Part shown: piece after piece, positions 10,142-22,669 of the stretch
Layout of the letters: every line of letters begins with the position of its first letter
How positions within the stretch are numbered: position 1 is the first letter of the stretch
NCBI GenBank assembly: GCA_900169235.1
Contig: FWCC01000442.1
Location: 1-47,315, forward strand
Source: Zarea fungicola
Lineage: Eukaryota; Ascomycota; Sordariomycetes; Hypocreales; Cordycipitaceae
DNA: 47,315 nucleotides
Direction: 5' to 3'
Position numbers and translations under genes: made by a program
The notes under the pieces: generated by a model
What the model saw: only the letters and a program-made list of their open reading frames with translations
Told to the model about the DNA's origin: nothing
Databases searched by the model: none

Positions 10142-12573
10142 TAGATGCCGAGGACAGCTCTTCTTTGCCCTGAACAATAGGAGCAAGTCGTTGTAGAAGC
10201 ACCGCAATTTCTTTTCATGCCCATGTCTTGTTTTCAAAGCTGTATATTAGCCGTAGTGGAGAAAGGTGCTCTGGTAACAAGTAAGTGGGTAGCTAGCTTC
10301 CTCCAGAGCATACCCTAACTGTGACTTACACATTAGGACATCGTTACATCTAGTCACGGTCTTTGCTCCGCTAGTAATTAGCCGGTTTTCGGCGACTTTC
10401 CGCTGCCGACCTCACACATAGGGACAGGGGCCTTTGACTAGCAACCCCGACGGGAGCGAGTCAGTCAAATCTTTCAATACAATCCAGTGCACGAGCAACT
10501 AGCCCTACTACCCCGTGTATCACCTTATTATTAATAGTGATATGAGAGTCAGGAAAGAAATAGAGTAGGTTACAACGTGGTTGCAGATTACATCCATACT
10601 GGTTCTTTGGCCGCGGTATTTAATTCATGACTCGCCGTATACAGTCCGTAATTCACGCAAGTTGACCACGTCTTGCCAGTATTATACAGCGGGCCAGCTA
10701 ATGGCCCGTATTAAGTCCATTGGTAATTTTAAGCTAACAAAATCCACGTTCTCCGTACCCGAGAAAAGCATTGATACATGCCTCTAGAGGTTTTCGCCAT
10801 GTAACACTAGTAACTAATCACTAAATTTAATGAATGCAATCGATGGTTTGTAACTTGGTTGACAATGTACAACTATTGAGCGTATTCTCAAGTACTTCCT
10901 TGTATGATTACAGCTGCTTTTTCTGCCCCCGCATACACTGTGGTTGAAATATTTCCTTGAGGTATAGTTGGAAAAATGCTTGCATCAAAAACCCATTTCC
11001 TCGTCCGCAGGCCGTTTTTCCTGGAATTGCATGGCTATTTTCGAAAGTGAGACAGTAGTGAGACGGTATGATGGAGAGGTACAGAATTGGGGCCATGTAG
11101 CAATATATATTCTTTCTAATGCTTAAAGTTACATACGTATGTAAATTGCATACTACTATTTAGAACCAGACGTTGCAAGTCCGTCTGTAGCACGGAACCG
11201 ATATCGGTGATGAGGGGGAGTAGGCATGTTCTTGTTTGAACAGCGCTGTATATGCACAACTGAATTAAGGAGGAGCAGGCTATCGAGATTGTTTACGGTA
11301 GCCAAGAGACACTGCGCCGCGAAGTTTAATTACCAAGGACATTTTACAAGTCAGCCTCAAGCATTCGAAGATGGGGCCGCGGAGGCGCTAGAAGTGTGAT
11401 CCCGCAAAGTTATTTGTCTATGGAGGTCTTCAGCCACGGGGGGCTAGTCCACGGAGGTTTTCCGGCAAAAATGTTTCCTTCGTAGCTAAAATCTAAAAGA
11501 GCTCAGCCTTGGAGAACTCCACCCATAAGCGCGACTGGTTTACATATTGACCTCCAACCACTAGGTAAACGGGTTACATACTTTGTAATGAAGCACAAGA
11601 CTCCCAGTGACGTAACTGACTAGTCTCTTTTGTTTCAACTCGTTAGAGATTGGCATTGACCGTACATCTATCGTTGGCCACCCAATGGTACAGTACATGT
11701 TCGAGTGGTTGTATACTCTAGTTTTCTCTCTTCCAATTGTAGCACAGGGAGCACATTTGAACTCAACGCTGTACTGCCGTGCGATACGGTGTTGCAATAC
11801 AGCATTGACAAATACAGTGCAATGCCAGATAAAGTCCAGTGTAGGAAATCTCCAAACAGTTCATTGTTGTGCAGGGTAGGTAAAATACTGTATGCAATAT
11901 TTTGCATAATTGTCAGAAATACGATGGCACCATTAGGTAAAATTTTATTGCTTGTGATTGTTATTCTTGTTGTGCTGTACCTTTAATCAAAAAGTCCAGT
12001 TGGTGGGATCTTGTAAACTTGAAGCACCATCCGCGCTAATCCTGGCCACCGTAATCAATTCAGACCGCAAAGGCTAACCGGATCCTTCTCAGAATGCACC
12101 AGTAAACGCAGGCATTCCGGTTTAGACTTGCTGGACTGATGAGTGGTCTAGTCTGTAAGGTATGAAATGACAGGCGGTTCGATTTGCGGTTCCTGGAGTG
12201 GATGGACCGCCTATTGGGAACACTGCACTGCAGCAGGCTAACAAACAATCGACGCGAATGGATTCATCACATTAAATAGCTACAAACTAATGGTTTCCCT
12301 TTGCTTCTAAGAAACAATCGACAAGCCCTATTAGATCTATTAGAACATGCGGATATATTATCAAAACTCTAGTTATGAAATTGACATGTAACGACTTTTC
12401 AACTATGATCTCTACGCTGTTTCTCAAATGATGAATATTTTCCAGACATAAGGTCGCTTTTGAGAAGCAGAACCGTATAGTGAATTTCTGCCAAACATTT
12501 CGATACATGTGCAATACAAAACATCGGCCTCAGCAAGCTCACTTCAGCATCCAATGCTGGCCGCTGCATGAGC
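10142..12573. other. Gene-poor interval
   Basis: About 2.4 kb without a defensible gene. The overlapping frames at 11685-11986 (+) and 11561-11907 (-) are short and without domains; one ends in a hydrophobic tail, but there is no upstream structure to support translation. No repeat or RNA gene was recognised. Confidence 0.45.
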
Positions 12574-13242
12574 TCACAGCTCCTCATGAAGATTGATCGG
12601 TGCCTTGTGAAGGTCAGCATTAGTTGGCCACAGTGTGAAGATTGCAATTTCACGACCGAGCGTGTCGACGAGTTGCCATGTTGCCCCATTTTCATTAGTG
12701 ATCCAATCAACAGCTCCCTGCATGGCATCAAAAGCTGTGTTGAAGATAACATCATATGGTATCTCGTGGAACATATAGGCCGGTCCCACATGGCCACTCC
12801 ACGACCAACCGCCTTCAAGGACTCTCTCCTTGACAATGTCTCTACTAACTTTCAAAACATCTTTAGCCAATTCAGCAGCAATAAAACTCCTGGCATTCTG
12901 ATTGTCATTGCGAGGGAATTGCCAAGTTGTTCCAGGCCATTATTCCACCAGGTAGTAGGATACGGTGAAGACCCATCCTGCAACTCTGTACTGGAGGCCT
13001 TTGAACATCTCTGCGCGACGAACAACATCGGTGGGAGGCGCTTGAACAGTCTGCTGCCCGTGATTGGCGTTATACAGCTTCAACAAACTGACTGCGTGAT
13101 GAACTCTCAAGTGCTCTGGAAGAGTGAGGGCCCAGTCCTCGTAACTTTGCACTGCACCGTGTGCAGTGTTTGTTGTTGTAGGGATCGCAGAGGCAACAGC
13201 AAAAGCATTGAGAAGGAAACCGAGAGGTGATGAAAGACGCAT
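12574..13242 (-). pseudogene. Secreted protein of unknown family with an in-frame stop
   Basis: Reading from ATG at 13242, the frame stays open for 222 codons to the TAA-side end at 12574, except for one TAA at 12942-12940. The N-terminus is a good signal peptide (MRLSSPLGFLLNAFAVASA). Both halves look like protein: the first contains LPEHLRVHHAVSLLKLYNA, the second GGWSWSGHVGPAYMFHEIP and NTAFDAMQGAVDWITNENG. The stop falls where CAA could have become TAA. An alternative is a 51-nt in-frame intron from GTGGAA to AATCAG that would remove the stop, but its donor is poor and the removed sequence also looks coding. I recognise no family. It may be a broken secreted protein, or an intact one if the weak intron is used. 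Confidence 0.55.
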
Positions 13243-13860
13243 CTAGGGCTGATTTTTCAGGAAAGAAAGACAGTTGCTGTGTGACTGACCCTTTCTGGTG
13301 GGAGTCAATCGACATATTTATACTACTTATTGTAAATGCGTGCCAGGGTATTACCTTCTCTCTGCTAGACTAGTATGGAAGTAGGGGAAAATTTTTATCA
13401 ACTACAAGTACAGTGGATTGCAGAATTCGGGCAAATGGCCAGCGAGTGCTGCTGCTTGGAACACCGGCGGCACTTCAAGATTACGCACTTCATTCCGTTC
13501 GTGGGCCTGCCACCCAGAAGTCATCAAAAAAGCATCTACAAGAGCCCATCCGGCATGCTGCGCAACATAACCGTGGTCCACAGATGCTAGCGTAAACCTT
13601 GCCAGAGTCAGTCCACTACCCCAAAGCTCAGGCGGCGCGCAAAGGTCGCTCAAGTACAACACGCTAATTGCCGAAACTGCCGAAATTGCAGGGCAGTTAT
13701 TGATTGCTTCGTGCCAAGCTGTTTCTTAAGACTTACAGGTGCTAATGTTACACGCCGTATGTGAGCACATAGAACGCCAATGGCGAAACTGCCAACCTCA
13801 CGCTCTTTACTCTATAGTTACTTAACATGATAATACATGGTCTGCCTGTATAAAGAGATT
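13243..13860. other. Intergenic region
   Basis: Contains the upstream flank of the secreted gene on the minus strand. A minus-strand frame at 13402-13662 (86 codons) is open but has no signal peptide or known motif. I do not call it. Confidence 0.4.
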
Positions 13861-14179
13861 GCTACCGCTGGGAGCGTCATGGATGAAGACAGCCTTCATG
13901 TCGGCGACTACGCTCCGGTTCAAAAGTCAGCAGACACCTTGCTACCAGCTGTGGCATTTATGCACGGGAGAGGCTATACACCAGGTGAAAGAAGCCTGAG
14001 CTGATGCTGTTGGTGCCGGGCTGCTGACGGGTGGGGTGGTTTTTGTTCCCCTTAGCATAGGGGTAGACATCCTAGGATGTCAACCCATTAACGGTGTTGC
14101 GCCTGCGAATCTGTGTCTAGGCCAGTTAACAGCACTGCGATGGATCCGCGACAACATCTCCTGCTTACAGAGCGACTGG
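13861..14179 (+). pseudogene. Type-B carboxylesterase/lipase relic
   Basis: Two pieces in different frames align in order with the N-terminal third of type-B carboxylesterases. MDEDSLHVGDYAPV (13879 on) matches the usual SEDCLYLNVYAP strand. LLPAVAFMHGRGYTPG matches the oxyanion-hole LPVMVWIHGGGF motif. After a stop and a frame change near 14005-14035, VVFVPLSIGV and NLCLGQLTALRWIRDNI match the VNYRLG and NxGLxDQxxALxWVxxNI motifs. The nucleophile elbow (GESAG) that should follow is absent: similarity ends near 14179. It is a decayed, truncated copy of an alpha/beta hydrolase gene. Confidence 0.6.
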
Positions 14180-16662
14180 TAATAAATTGACAGAATAGTT
14201 AGATGAACTAGGCGTTACGTAACTGAGTCATGCACTTCGGTGATACCACGGGCTGAACCCTTGTTAGCATACATTAATCCTAGTTCTCAACATTTTTAAC
14301 TAGTGAAGCCACACCTTCCCCACACCTTCCTAAACAGCCTTATAGCTAGGGTTAATGAATCAGTAGTACGGAATGGTTACCGACTTGTTAATTCGTCTCC
14401 ACAGATGCTGGCGTAAGAGAGCTGCACCGGCCGGCAAGTTGCTGGACAGGCAATCCTCTGATCATGACGCAGGGTGCCAACGGTCCACGTTCCACTATAA
14501 AGTAATATTAATAATAATACTACTAAAAAGGGCAATATTAAAGGTAAGTAGTCTTAAAGTAGTTATAGTAGTAATGAGCATTATCTTCTTATTTCTTATA
14601 CATCAAAGAAAAGAGATTGACCGCTTAGGTGTATACGAAATACGCACCCCTTGCACGACTATGAGCCTTTATGTACACTAGGTACGTCACGGCAAGGATG
14701 TCGAGCACTGGCCCATGCCTTGGAACAGTCTCAACACGTCCACCCTAATAAAACATGCCAAGAAAGACTCGGTATTTCAATTGCGCCGTCTAGCTAGCGA
14801 AGAGGATCACTCAGCCACTGTTATTTTATAACTGATTTCAAACGTAAGCAGCCACCAACGAGTCACTGCACAACCAATACATATGTTAGCAACCGAAACT
14901 CAAATCATTGTCCCATCGTCCCGAAAACTAGAAAGTGAGAATTCAGTTCACACCCGATGCCGTCTGTGGCTAAGGCAATGTCGCCATGCCGCAGTCAGCA
15001 GCTACTAGCCACCACTTTTACAACGCCATTAATTAATAACCAGAGAGCAAGAATCTTTCAGCAATGTAAACTTATGTAGAACAGCCCTGGGCTATTTATG
15101 ATTATTATGTAAGAGGAATTAATTCGTTGGAAATACTCTAAGAGCAGTAAAGAATATTGCAATACACTTTGCTAGCTAGGTATGATGAATTTGTATAGTT
15201 TTCATGTTTTACATTTTGATACCTCCGTAGAGTTGGTAATGATTTTTTTGCCGAGTTTACCAGGTACTGTGCACCGGTTGATGCACTTCGCTTTTCTGTG
15301 CGTACCAGTGTCACTAGTTGGCATCAATAATACCTGGTTTAGAGTAAGCCTAGCTCTGGCTTACTACTAACAGTAGGTAGCGTAGTTTCAAAAATAAAAC
15401 TCTGAAGTAGTTTCTAATCGATGCTCGGGATTTTCATCTATGTTTAACATATAAAGGAATGGCCTGGTTCCCCTTCAAATTACCGCCTTGTTATAATTCA
15501 ATCAACCATCTCCCACTTGATCACAACTAAGTAAAGCTACAGAACCACTTTACAACTTTATCTCTTACCCTGTCCTACCGGAAACGCACAAATCCACAGC
15601 TACATTTCAGCATAAGACGGCAGAAACGGCCCACTGCGGTTTGATGCTGGATGCGTTGGCTGTGAAGCCACTACGATACTGGTCCGAATTACCGGCTAGA
15701 CAGAATTCTCTGCATACCGTATACAAAAGGCTGATCTTGCAAGCCAGGGTTTATAAATACACCTTGTATAGACTATAGCTGTATTAGCTATACTTGCTGC
15801 AGCGACTGAACGTATTCGGCAAGCGGTGGTGGAACAAATGCAACAGACTGACATGGATAAACGGCTGTAGTTTCTTAGAGTTTGAGATAGCGATGGTGGA
15901 CCTTTAATATCTAGCGATGCAACTGCAGCTAATGCTGCTTGGATGTATACGCACCCTCCATATACGCCAGTCGAGAGCTCGTTAGGGTGAGACCGCTTCA
16001 ATTCAGAGACATTATGGTCTCGGAGACTTTGCCCAAGTCCCAATGCTAGTATACCGCTCATAGAGCAACGAAAGGGATAGATTCAATGATCTCATGGCTT
16101 CTGCAAACTCCATTCGAGGCAATTTGGCGATAAGAACTCTTTGCTGTTGAATATTGCAAAAGTTCCATTGCCCGTAAGCTAACAGCTAGGTCAACTTACT
16201 TCAGTAAGCCTCTTTTTTGTCGTACACTGCGACCATTAAATCAGCTCTCCACCGGGAAGGTCGTGGGGGCGGCGACGATGCGCTTGCCGAGCAGCTTATA
16301 TACCGTATCAAAATGACTACGAGTTTTTCCTGTTTCAAGCAAGATACGGGGAGAAGCAATCCCGCGCTTGACTGGAATGTAGAACACATCAATTTTCTAC
16401 CGTAACTTCTCCATGCCAAACCAATCGGCGCTACAAACGGCTGTGGCGCCAGCCACAGTAGACCAGGTATCTAGCCAAGTGCTGGAGCTGAACTGTCTGG
16501 CCAATTGTAATTCATCATTCGGCGTTGCATACACTGGGAGAGACAATATTACAGGCCCGTCCCAAAGCAAATGAATTCAACCCGACCTCGAAACACTACA
16601 TCGCCCGCCGTTGTCACGTGGCGCTGAGCTGCTTCTTCGTCTTCTTTCCCCGCCTCGTGAAC
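14180..16662. other. Gene-poor interval
   Basis: About 2.5 kb. AT-rich simple sequence (TAATAATA type) lies near 14505-14530. The minus-strand frame at 15696-16061 (121 codons) is the longest but has no recognisable domain, and its cysteine and serine content looks non-native. A minus-strand segment around 16390-16240 reads KIDVFYIPVKRGIASPRILL and may be coding debris, but I cannot name it. The end is the tetraspanin promoter. Confidence 0.4.
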
Positions 16663-17670
16663 ATGGATGTGACAGGACAAGCACCGCTCGCCACTTCATA
16701 CGCCAAAACATATCCCCAAGCCGCGCTAAAAATGTTGAAATTGTTTTCCATTTATATCTTGGTAAGGAAAAGTAATGGATAAAGAATCAACATGTTTGCT
16801 GTTGCTCACTTTTGTTTTAGGTGATGCTTTTGCTCCTTGGTCTCGCCATGTTCGTGCCAGCCACACCCACCGCGTCTCTTACCAAATGTTGTGCTAACAT
16901 CGTGCAAAGCTATCAGCATGTCGCAGCCGCCAATTTATCGCTGCCCATTTCCCCGGGTCAGACCATCACAACCATCCTCCTTCTGCTCCTTGGTATCGGC
17001 AACGCAGTCGCTGGGACTCAGCTCGCCAAGGCAGCCCGCGCGTACCAGGCACTCGGTCGAGGCTTGCGGCTTACTCAGGCAGTAATCAGCATCGTCCTAG
17101 CGACGCTCTTCTTCTCCAATATACCGCCCTCTGATGTGCGCAACTGCATGCTCTCGACCGTCTGGCAGCGTCTCTTTAGCAACCACGATGCCGAGTCCCT
17201 CCGTCGCATCCAAGACGCGTTCAATTGCTGCGGATACAACAGTGTCCGCGACCGGGCGTGGCCGTTTCCAAATCATCAAACAGCCCGCAGGTGTGAAGAG
17301 ATGTACGGCAGAACACTGGCATGCGGTCGACCGTTGCGGTCGGCATTGCAGCGAGCATCTGGCATCGAATTTGGCGTCGTTCTGATGAGTGCCATTCTCC
17401 AGGTACGTGACCTCGAGCTGTTGTGCAACATTCTATCCGACTAATGCGCGATGATGTTGGTAGATTGCGTACTTGCTGCTGGAGGAATACTTTTCGTCTG
17501 CCAACGTCACTGCAGCTCCGTCGAATCGCATTACGTCAGGGGATGCTGCGAGAGCCCCGTTGCTACCCCGTTCCTACGACGATGCCGGTAACATCTCTGA
17601 CGAGGACGTCGCCGACCGTCAAGCGAACAATCGAGACGCTGATGAAGAGCGCGCGCCTTGGGGCCGTTAG
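16663..17670 (+). CDS. Fungal tetraspanin (Tsp3-like)
   Basis: Three exons: 16663-16761, 16821-17402 and 17464-17670, giving 295 residues. Introns are GTAAGG...TTTTAG and GTACGT...GGTAG, both phase 0. The start is the last in-frame ATG before the first membrane segment (MDVTGQAPL). Four hydrophobic helices are visible: around residues 24-46 (spanning the first splice junction), 82-98, 118-134 and 211-234. The large loop between helices 3 and 4 contains the hallmark CCG motif (FNCCGYN, Cys169-Cys170) plus further cysteines (RRCEE, LACGR) for disulfides. The cytosolic tail is polar and acidic. Tetraspanins organise membrane microdomains; in fungi some are needed for host penetration. The gene is intact, unlike most of its surroundings. 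Assignment to Tsp3 rather than Pls1 is by impression only. Confidence 0.82.
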
Positions 17671-20600
17671 TCATACTTGGGGGACAGGATCAAACTAGTA
17701 GGACGGAGACTGCCAGATTCTCATGAATAAGTGCGATAAATAGGAAACACGACAAATGCGTTGTATGCCAGAAGAACAGGAACTTCCACATTACCGCAAG
17801 TTTCGGTTGCGTGGATTTTGCCATCAGATTGGATTTGGAGCCAGGGTATACCGTAATTGAGGCGAATAAAAGAAGCTGCTGTTTGTAAAAGAAGGTACTG
17901 CCACTTCTCGATCGCAGGCTATAACGCGACAGGTGTTTGATGAGGCTCGACCTTTTGTAGTTCTAAGTTCTTGAGCACAGAGCACCAGCACCTTTCACAG
18001 GTTCTGCTGTTATTTAACGATATATCATTTTGTATTTTTTTACGGCTTTCGGTCTGTAGTCTGCTCTGCAGTATTTGATCACGGTCGCCTTCTCCTGCGA
18101 ATTGAAGTGTGAAGCCCAGAGCCTCCTTCATCACCTTGTCAGTTATAAAAATGCCCGTTCCGACATTCAGCGTCTTGTTCACAGACATGTCCGCGGACCG
18201 CAGAGGGTCAACATCGGATCACGGCCCTCGGCTCCGACGTCCAGCATCATGTTGTAGCCGACCACGAACGGGAGCTGGCTCTCGTTTTTAATGCAGTCCG
18301 ATTCGAGGACTATTCTCAGATCAGCTTCGCAAATTTGGCGACCGCAGCGGAGGATCTGCCAACAACATCGGCGGAACCTCATGTATGGTTCTTATCTCTA
18401 TCAACTCCTTCATCCGGCGTAAGAATTCGTCTTGGACTGGCCAGCCAGGTACCGCTATTACAACGGTAATCGGGTCGGTGAAGAAAAGCATGAGAAGCGC
18501 ATTGTCATGATCCTTTTATATGCCGGATTTCTTGGATCGATCGCTGGCGCTGTAAAAGAACCCATACATTCCATCTCCATGCATGGGTAGAGAACCGGGT
18601 TAGGTGATTACTTCAAAGCCTTCAACCAACCTGTAGGCAATCAAGCCTGCAACAGATATTCAAGCCAGAAATAATATTTGCAGTTGTTTCTTTTTGCAAC
18701 TTTTGGTCCGTCTTACTAAGCCAGTGTCACACCCAATACATACAAGTCTGTTCAAGTCTGGCAAGGTCTCTCCTTTGGATAGCGGCGCCGCAATGTGATG
18801 GTATTTGTGTGCTGGATCCTAGTAGACTGTGCTAATAAACGTATTCGCCTTCTTTACTAGTTCATTGCTCTTTTTTTTTAGCAGACGAGGACCCCTCTGT
18901 TGACTACCAAAAAAGAAACATAACCATAGCTTCAAAACTAGTAACCGCACTGACAATGTTCACTTTGCGACGCCTACTCCACCACCGTCCCAGTGCTGCG
19001 AAATAAGCCTCTATAAGCAATTGTTGCATCGTATAGCAGGATTAGAAGCAAACCGCGGCAGGTGGCTATTTTATTAGTATATATGCTATACTCATGCGTC
19101 TCTCTGAACTTACCGGTCCTTGAGGTCCGAAAGTGAACACGGTGCAGGGGTGGTTCTATTGGAAAGATATTAGCTTCGATGTTATTTTACAATAGGAATA
19201 GATGTCTTACCCAGCCTTTACATTGATGATTCCCAGGCTGCCAGATAGATTAATAAGCAGGAACCAGTAAATGTGAAGGGGACGTCATACACAAGCATAC
19301 GCAGTTTCCTCGCCTGAGATAATGCAAACACCTTGCGGGTATCTCTCTTTCTGTTTATAGCATGTGCCGTGCTTCTCGGCTAAAGCTGTAATATAGAATT
19401 GCGAGCAAGCAACGCTCATCACAAGTAGGAACTTAGGTAGCATGCTAATGTATGGAGGATACTGTCTTAGAGCAGCGTAGCGTAGCTGATACTGTTAAAA
19501 GGAGACAACTTATGGAGAGGCGTACCTTGACTTTATATGTGAAGTCTGCACGGTACAGCGACCCGTAACTCGTGGAAAATTCCATTTTATCAGTAGCACC
19601 ATTGTTAATAAAGGAAAATGGCAATAGCTAGAATACAAACAGGAATGCATTCCCAATGTTGACCCACAATTTACACGAGTCAAGTCCATGACGTTTATCA
19701 ATAACCGAGAAAGGAAAATGCAGAGCGGCGCGTCATATAAGCACTAGTTCTCCTGGGATAATAAATAAAACCACAGTAAGACCGTCACCTCCTATTAACG
19801 AATCATAATTTCATTCACTTTCCACTGCCGGTTTTGGTATATTCGTTTCCTAGTCTGGAAGGAGTAACCAGATACTAAGACTGTGATCTGGAGATATTTT
19901 TTTGGGCTTTCCGTACTGAGTCGGCAGCGACTCGTCTGCAGAAAAACGCCTTACTCTATTTGGCAGTCTTCAATCGCCAAATCCCTGGAGCACTTCCGTA
20001 ATTCTGACACGCCCAGGTCGAGAGGTACCACGCTAGTATGAGTCTTGAAGGCCATTCAGAAGTGGTCAAAAGAGAGGTACAGCGAGCTATCTTTGGTTGT
20101 ATTTTCTTGAGTCGATCTGTAACGAGTCGCGGCGCAATTTGCGTCATTCACTGAGCAAAACAAAAAAAAAACACTGAATAGCGGTACCATAACCAGAACC
20201 AAAAGAAACTCACGATACTTGAGAAGCCTCGCTTATTGGCCATGATCCAGGGCAAAGAAGGTAGATACAAGAGTATTTATCCACAATGCACGGCAAATAG
20301 AGATGTAACATCAGCGCCCGAGTACATAAAGCTTTGTTCAAAAATCTTTATCAAGATGCGGACACAGATGCTAAAAGATTTTCGTAAGTGTAAAACTTGA
20401 TAAGTGTGGCATAGAAATCCACCCGCTTTTTTTCAGTTAGTGGAAAGGCAATATCCGGTTGAAGACAACGCCAGGAGGACCAGCTCACCACGCAGTTACG
20501 ATATAGAAGACGCACGCTAATATCTGACGGGCTTTTTAGGTTCTAAACAGAACGCAATTGCCGAGCAACCCTAATGGCGCTTCGAACCAGATGGGGTTCG

Positions 20601-21116
20601 AAACTTTGCAAGGAAAACGTCTAAGGAATAAGCTTCAGATAAAGTAGCAAAGCGACAGCCGTTACAGTGTAGTAATCACGACCCAGTGGCACGGAAAACC
20701 TTGCGCGCTATAACTGATCACCACCCACGCTAATGATGGAGCAAACTAATGGTACGTATGCCTATATTGTGGAATAGCCAGCTACATCCACAGTGTGCAC
20801 AAAGCTAGGACCATGAACCAGACTATGCTCATGATTTGCGTTTCTCAGATACCGCATGTAGCAAAAGGTTGCCTTGCCCTGGAGCTGGTGAAATGAAGCA
20901 TAAGCACTAGTGCACAAGTCTCGCACAAGTAGTAATGATTTAGATTTTTAGACTAGAATACATGGAGCATACTATGTAGTAATAACACGGCTTGAGGAAA
21001 TTCTGTCTCGCTTTAGGAGATGCAACAAAGTTGGCCAACGAGTCGAGCTTTTTGCATCTCAAAGATGAAAATGCCGGATGTATTGCCTATCGCCCAGATC
21101 CAGCTGGTTCTCTATC
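17671..21116. other. Long gene-poor interval
   Basis: About 3.4 kb with no supportable gene. On the minus strand between about 18560 and 17919, several frames in succession look protein-like (for example FFTDPITVVIAVPGW, VVGYNMMLDVGAEGR, LNVGTGIFITDKVMKEALGF). They are separated by stops and frame changes, so a decayed gene of unknown family is likely there. A 16-codon frame MFTLRRLLHHRPSAAK at 18957 is too short to call. The remainder (18600-21116) shows only short random frames. Confidence 0.4.
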
Positions 21117-21124
21117 TATATAAG
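21117..21124 (+). promoter_or_regulatory. TATA box of the cysteine-rich secreted protein gene
   Basis: TATATAAG about 100 nt upstream of the ATG at 21226. It lies inside a longer open frame that is not used in the chosen gene model. Support is sequence and spacing only. Confidence 0.4.
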
Positions 21125-21225
21125 ATCGAGTATTCCCTAGTTTTTCTGTCAGTCAACAACTTCAAACAGCAAGCACGAGGTCATCTCATCATACAAACTA
21201 GGTATTCGCACTTGCTATGCTCAAA

Positions 21226-21874
21226 ATGGCTCGACTCCTATACCTTGTCTTATCTGGCCTGGCCAGTATTGGATTTACCCAAGCTGAGGCTTATGTACGT
21301 CCACGATAGAGACTTGATTAACAACACCACTGACATCTGCGAGGCCGAAACGTCGATGGACGTACCACCAACTTCTGAGCTGCGCGCCACGTATCCAGAC
21401 CGATTGTGGTTTTCCGATCGCCAGGAAGCGCCGAATAATACTGAGCACACCTGGTGGGCCCTTTCAAATGATATGGGGAGATCACCGGCTTTCTGGACCC
21501 CCATTCCGCCGTTTGACATGGACCAAGCAGGCCCATTGGATGATTCTCTAGACCCAAAGGGCGACACAGGAAGTCTTGAGCGACGTCTACCAAGTTATAT
21601 TACAATTCATGTGCAGAAAAAGTGTAAGGGCGTCTTGAAAAAGAAATGCAACAATCCAGTTCATGGCACATGCTGCACCCTTCCTCCCAATGGACTTGCC
21701 AGCGGTCATTCTGTTTACATCCCTTCTAGCTCAGCTGGGGATATTATCATTCCGTTCAAAGTTCGAAGCTGTAATGAAAGAGTTGGTACACCTATCATTC
21801 TAGGTTTTGCCGGATGTTATACCGACCATGGTGTTATTAACTCCGTTAAGACGCTTTCTTGCTTCAGGTGCTAG
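21226..21874 (+). CDS. Cysteine-rich secreted precursor with a dibasic (Kex2-type) site
   Basis: Two exons, 21226-21294 and 21344-21874, give 199 residues. Exon 1 encodes a textbook signal peptide (MARLLYLVLSGLASIGFTQA) with a good CAAAATGGC start context; an in-frame ATG nine bases upstream is an alternative. The 49-nt intron runs from GTACGT to GCGAG with CTGAC as branch site; its GAG acceptor is unusual. Residues 24-102 form a cysteine-free, proline- and tryptophan-containing segment that looks like a propeptide. ERR at 102-104 is a Kex2-like processing site. The remaining 95 residues carry all eight cysteines (117, 125, 133, 134, 166, 181, 196, 199), enough for four disulfides, and begin with strongly basic sequence. 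No family is recognised. The design resembles fungal effectors or antimicrobial/killer-type secreted peptides; activity is unknown. Confidence 0.75.
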
Positions 21875-22669
21875 AGAGACCACAGGGGTGGCGGGAGGAA
21901 CTTTGCTAGCTATTAAAGCCTGTTTCTATAGCCGCCGCCCGCCTTTTTTTTGAACTTGCCATCTACTTTCAAATTGACAAATTCCAAGTTCAAGACTGTT
22001 TTTTATAGCTTTCGAGCTGTGCCGTGTCAAAATGGCAGGCTTTCTCCTCATCCACCTGTTCGTTTAAAACACTCCAACTAGTTGGTGCTCTTCTATCCGC
22101 TTCTTGACAAGCAGGGTTGGTGGCTAGTGCCTTCCTAGTCATGCTGGCTGTCCAGAAGCTTTCTGCTCGTACACGTTTCGTTTTTCTTATTATTTTCTTG
22201 TTTTGTTTTTGCCCACCACTCGTTTGCAAGTTTTTGGACGGCAAGTTCTTGGCCAGCTGGGTTAGTCGCTGAATGCTTCCGGTGAGCGTCACAGTGTACT
22301 CGCCATTGTCCTGACCGCCATGGAGACCCAATGCACACCTCCAGCCGCCGGCTCTAGCTGGACAAGGTCTGACTAAAGTTGATTCCCTCCTATAAGTTAT
22401 GTCTATAACGGCCACAGCTAGCCTGGGCGGAATACAAGACTTCACGACAATTTGTCAAGCCCGCTTCACACTCTGTACAATTTTGATTCATGAAGCATCA
22501 TCACATGTGAATGAGCAAAAATCAGTAGTAGCAAGAAGTGGGCAGTGTTACCGATATCTGGTCAGTGTTTGTACTGCAGAGTGGAGTTTTTGCCTAGGTT
22601 TACCGACCTGTTTTATTACAGAGATGACAGTTTGGTGCCTTTAGTATTTAATTCAGCCTGAATCTGAAT
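21875..22669. other. Intergenic region
   Basis: 3' flanks of the cysteine-rich secreted gene (plus) and the NLR-like gene (minus). A minus-strand frame at 21990-22445 is open for 151 codons but is lysine/asparagine-rich from poly-T tracts and has no domain. I see no gene. Confidence 0.45.

Noticed and set aside
20580..20605. tRNA B-box-like GGTTCGAA
   Set aside because: No matching A box, acceptor stem or cloverleaf could be built around it.
21020..21225. Longer N-terminus for the cysteine-rich gene in the downstream frame
   Set aside because: It has no signal peptide and contains the TATA box; splicing from the 21226 exon gives a proper signal peptide and keeps the frame.
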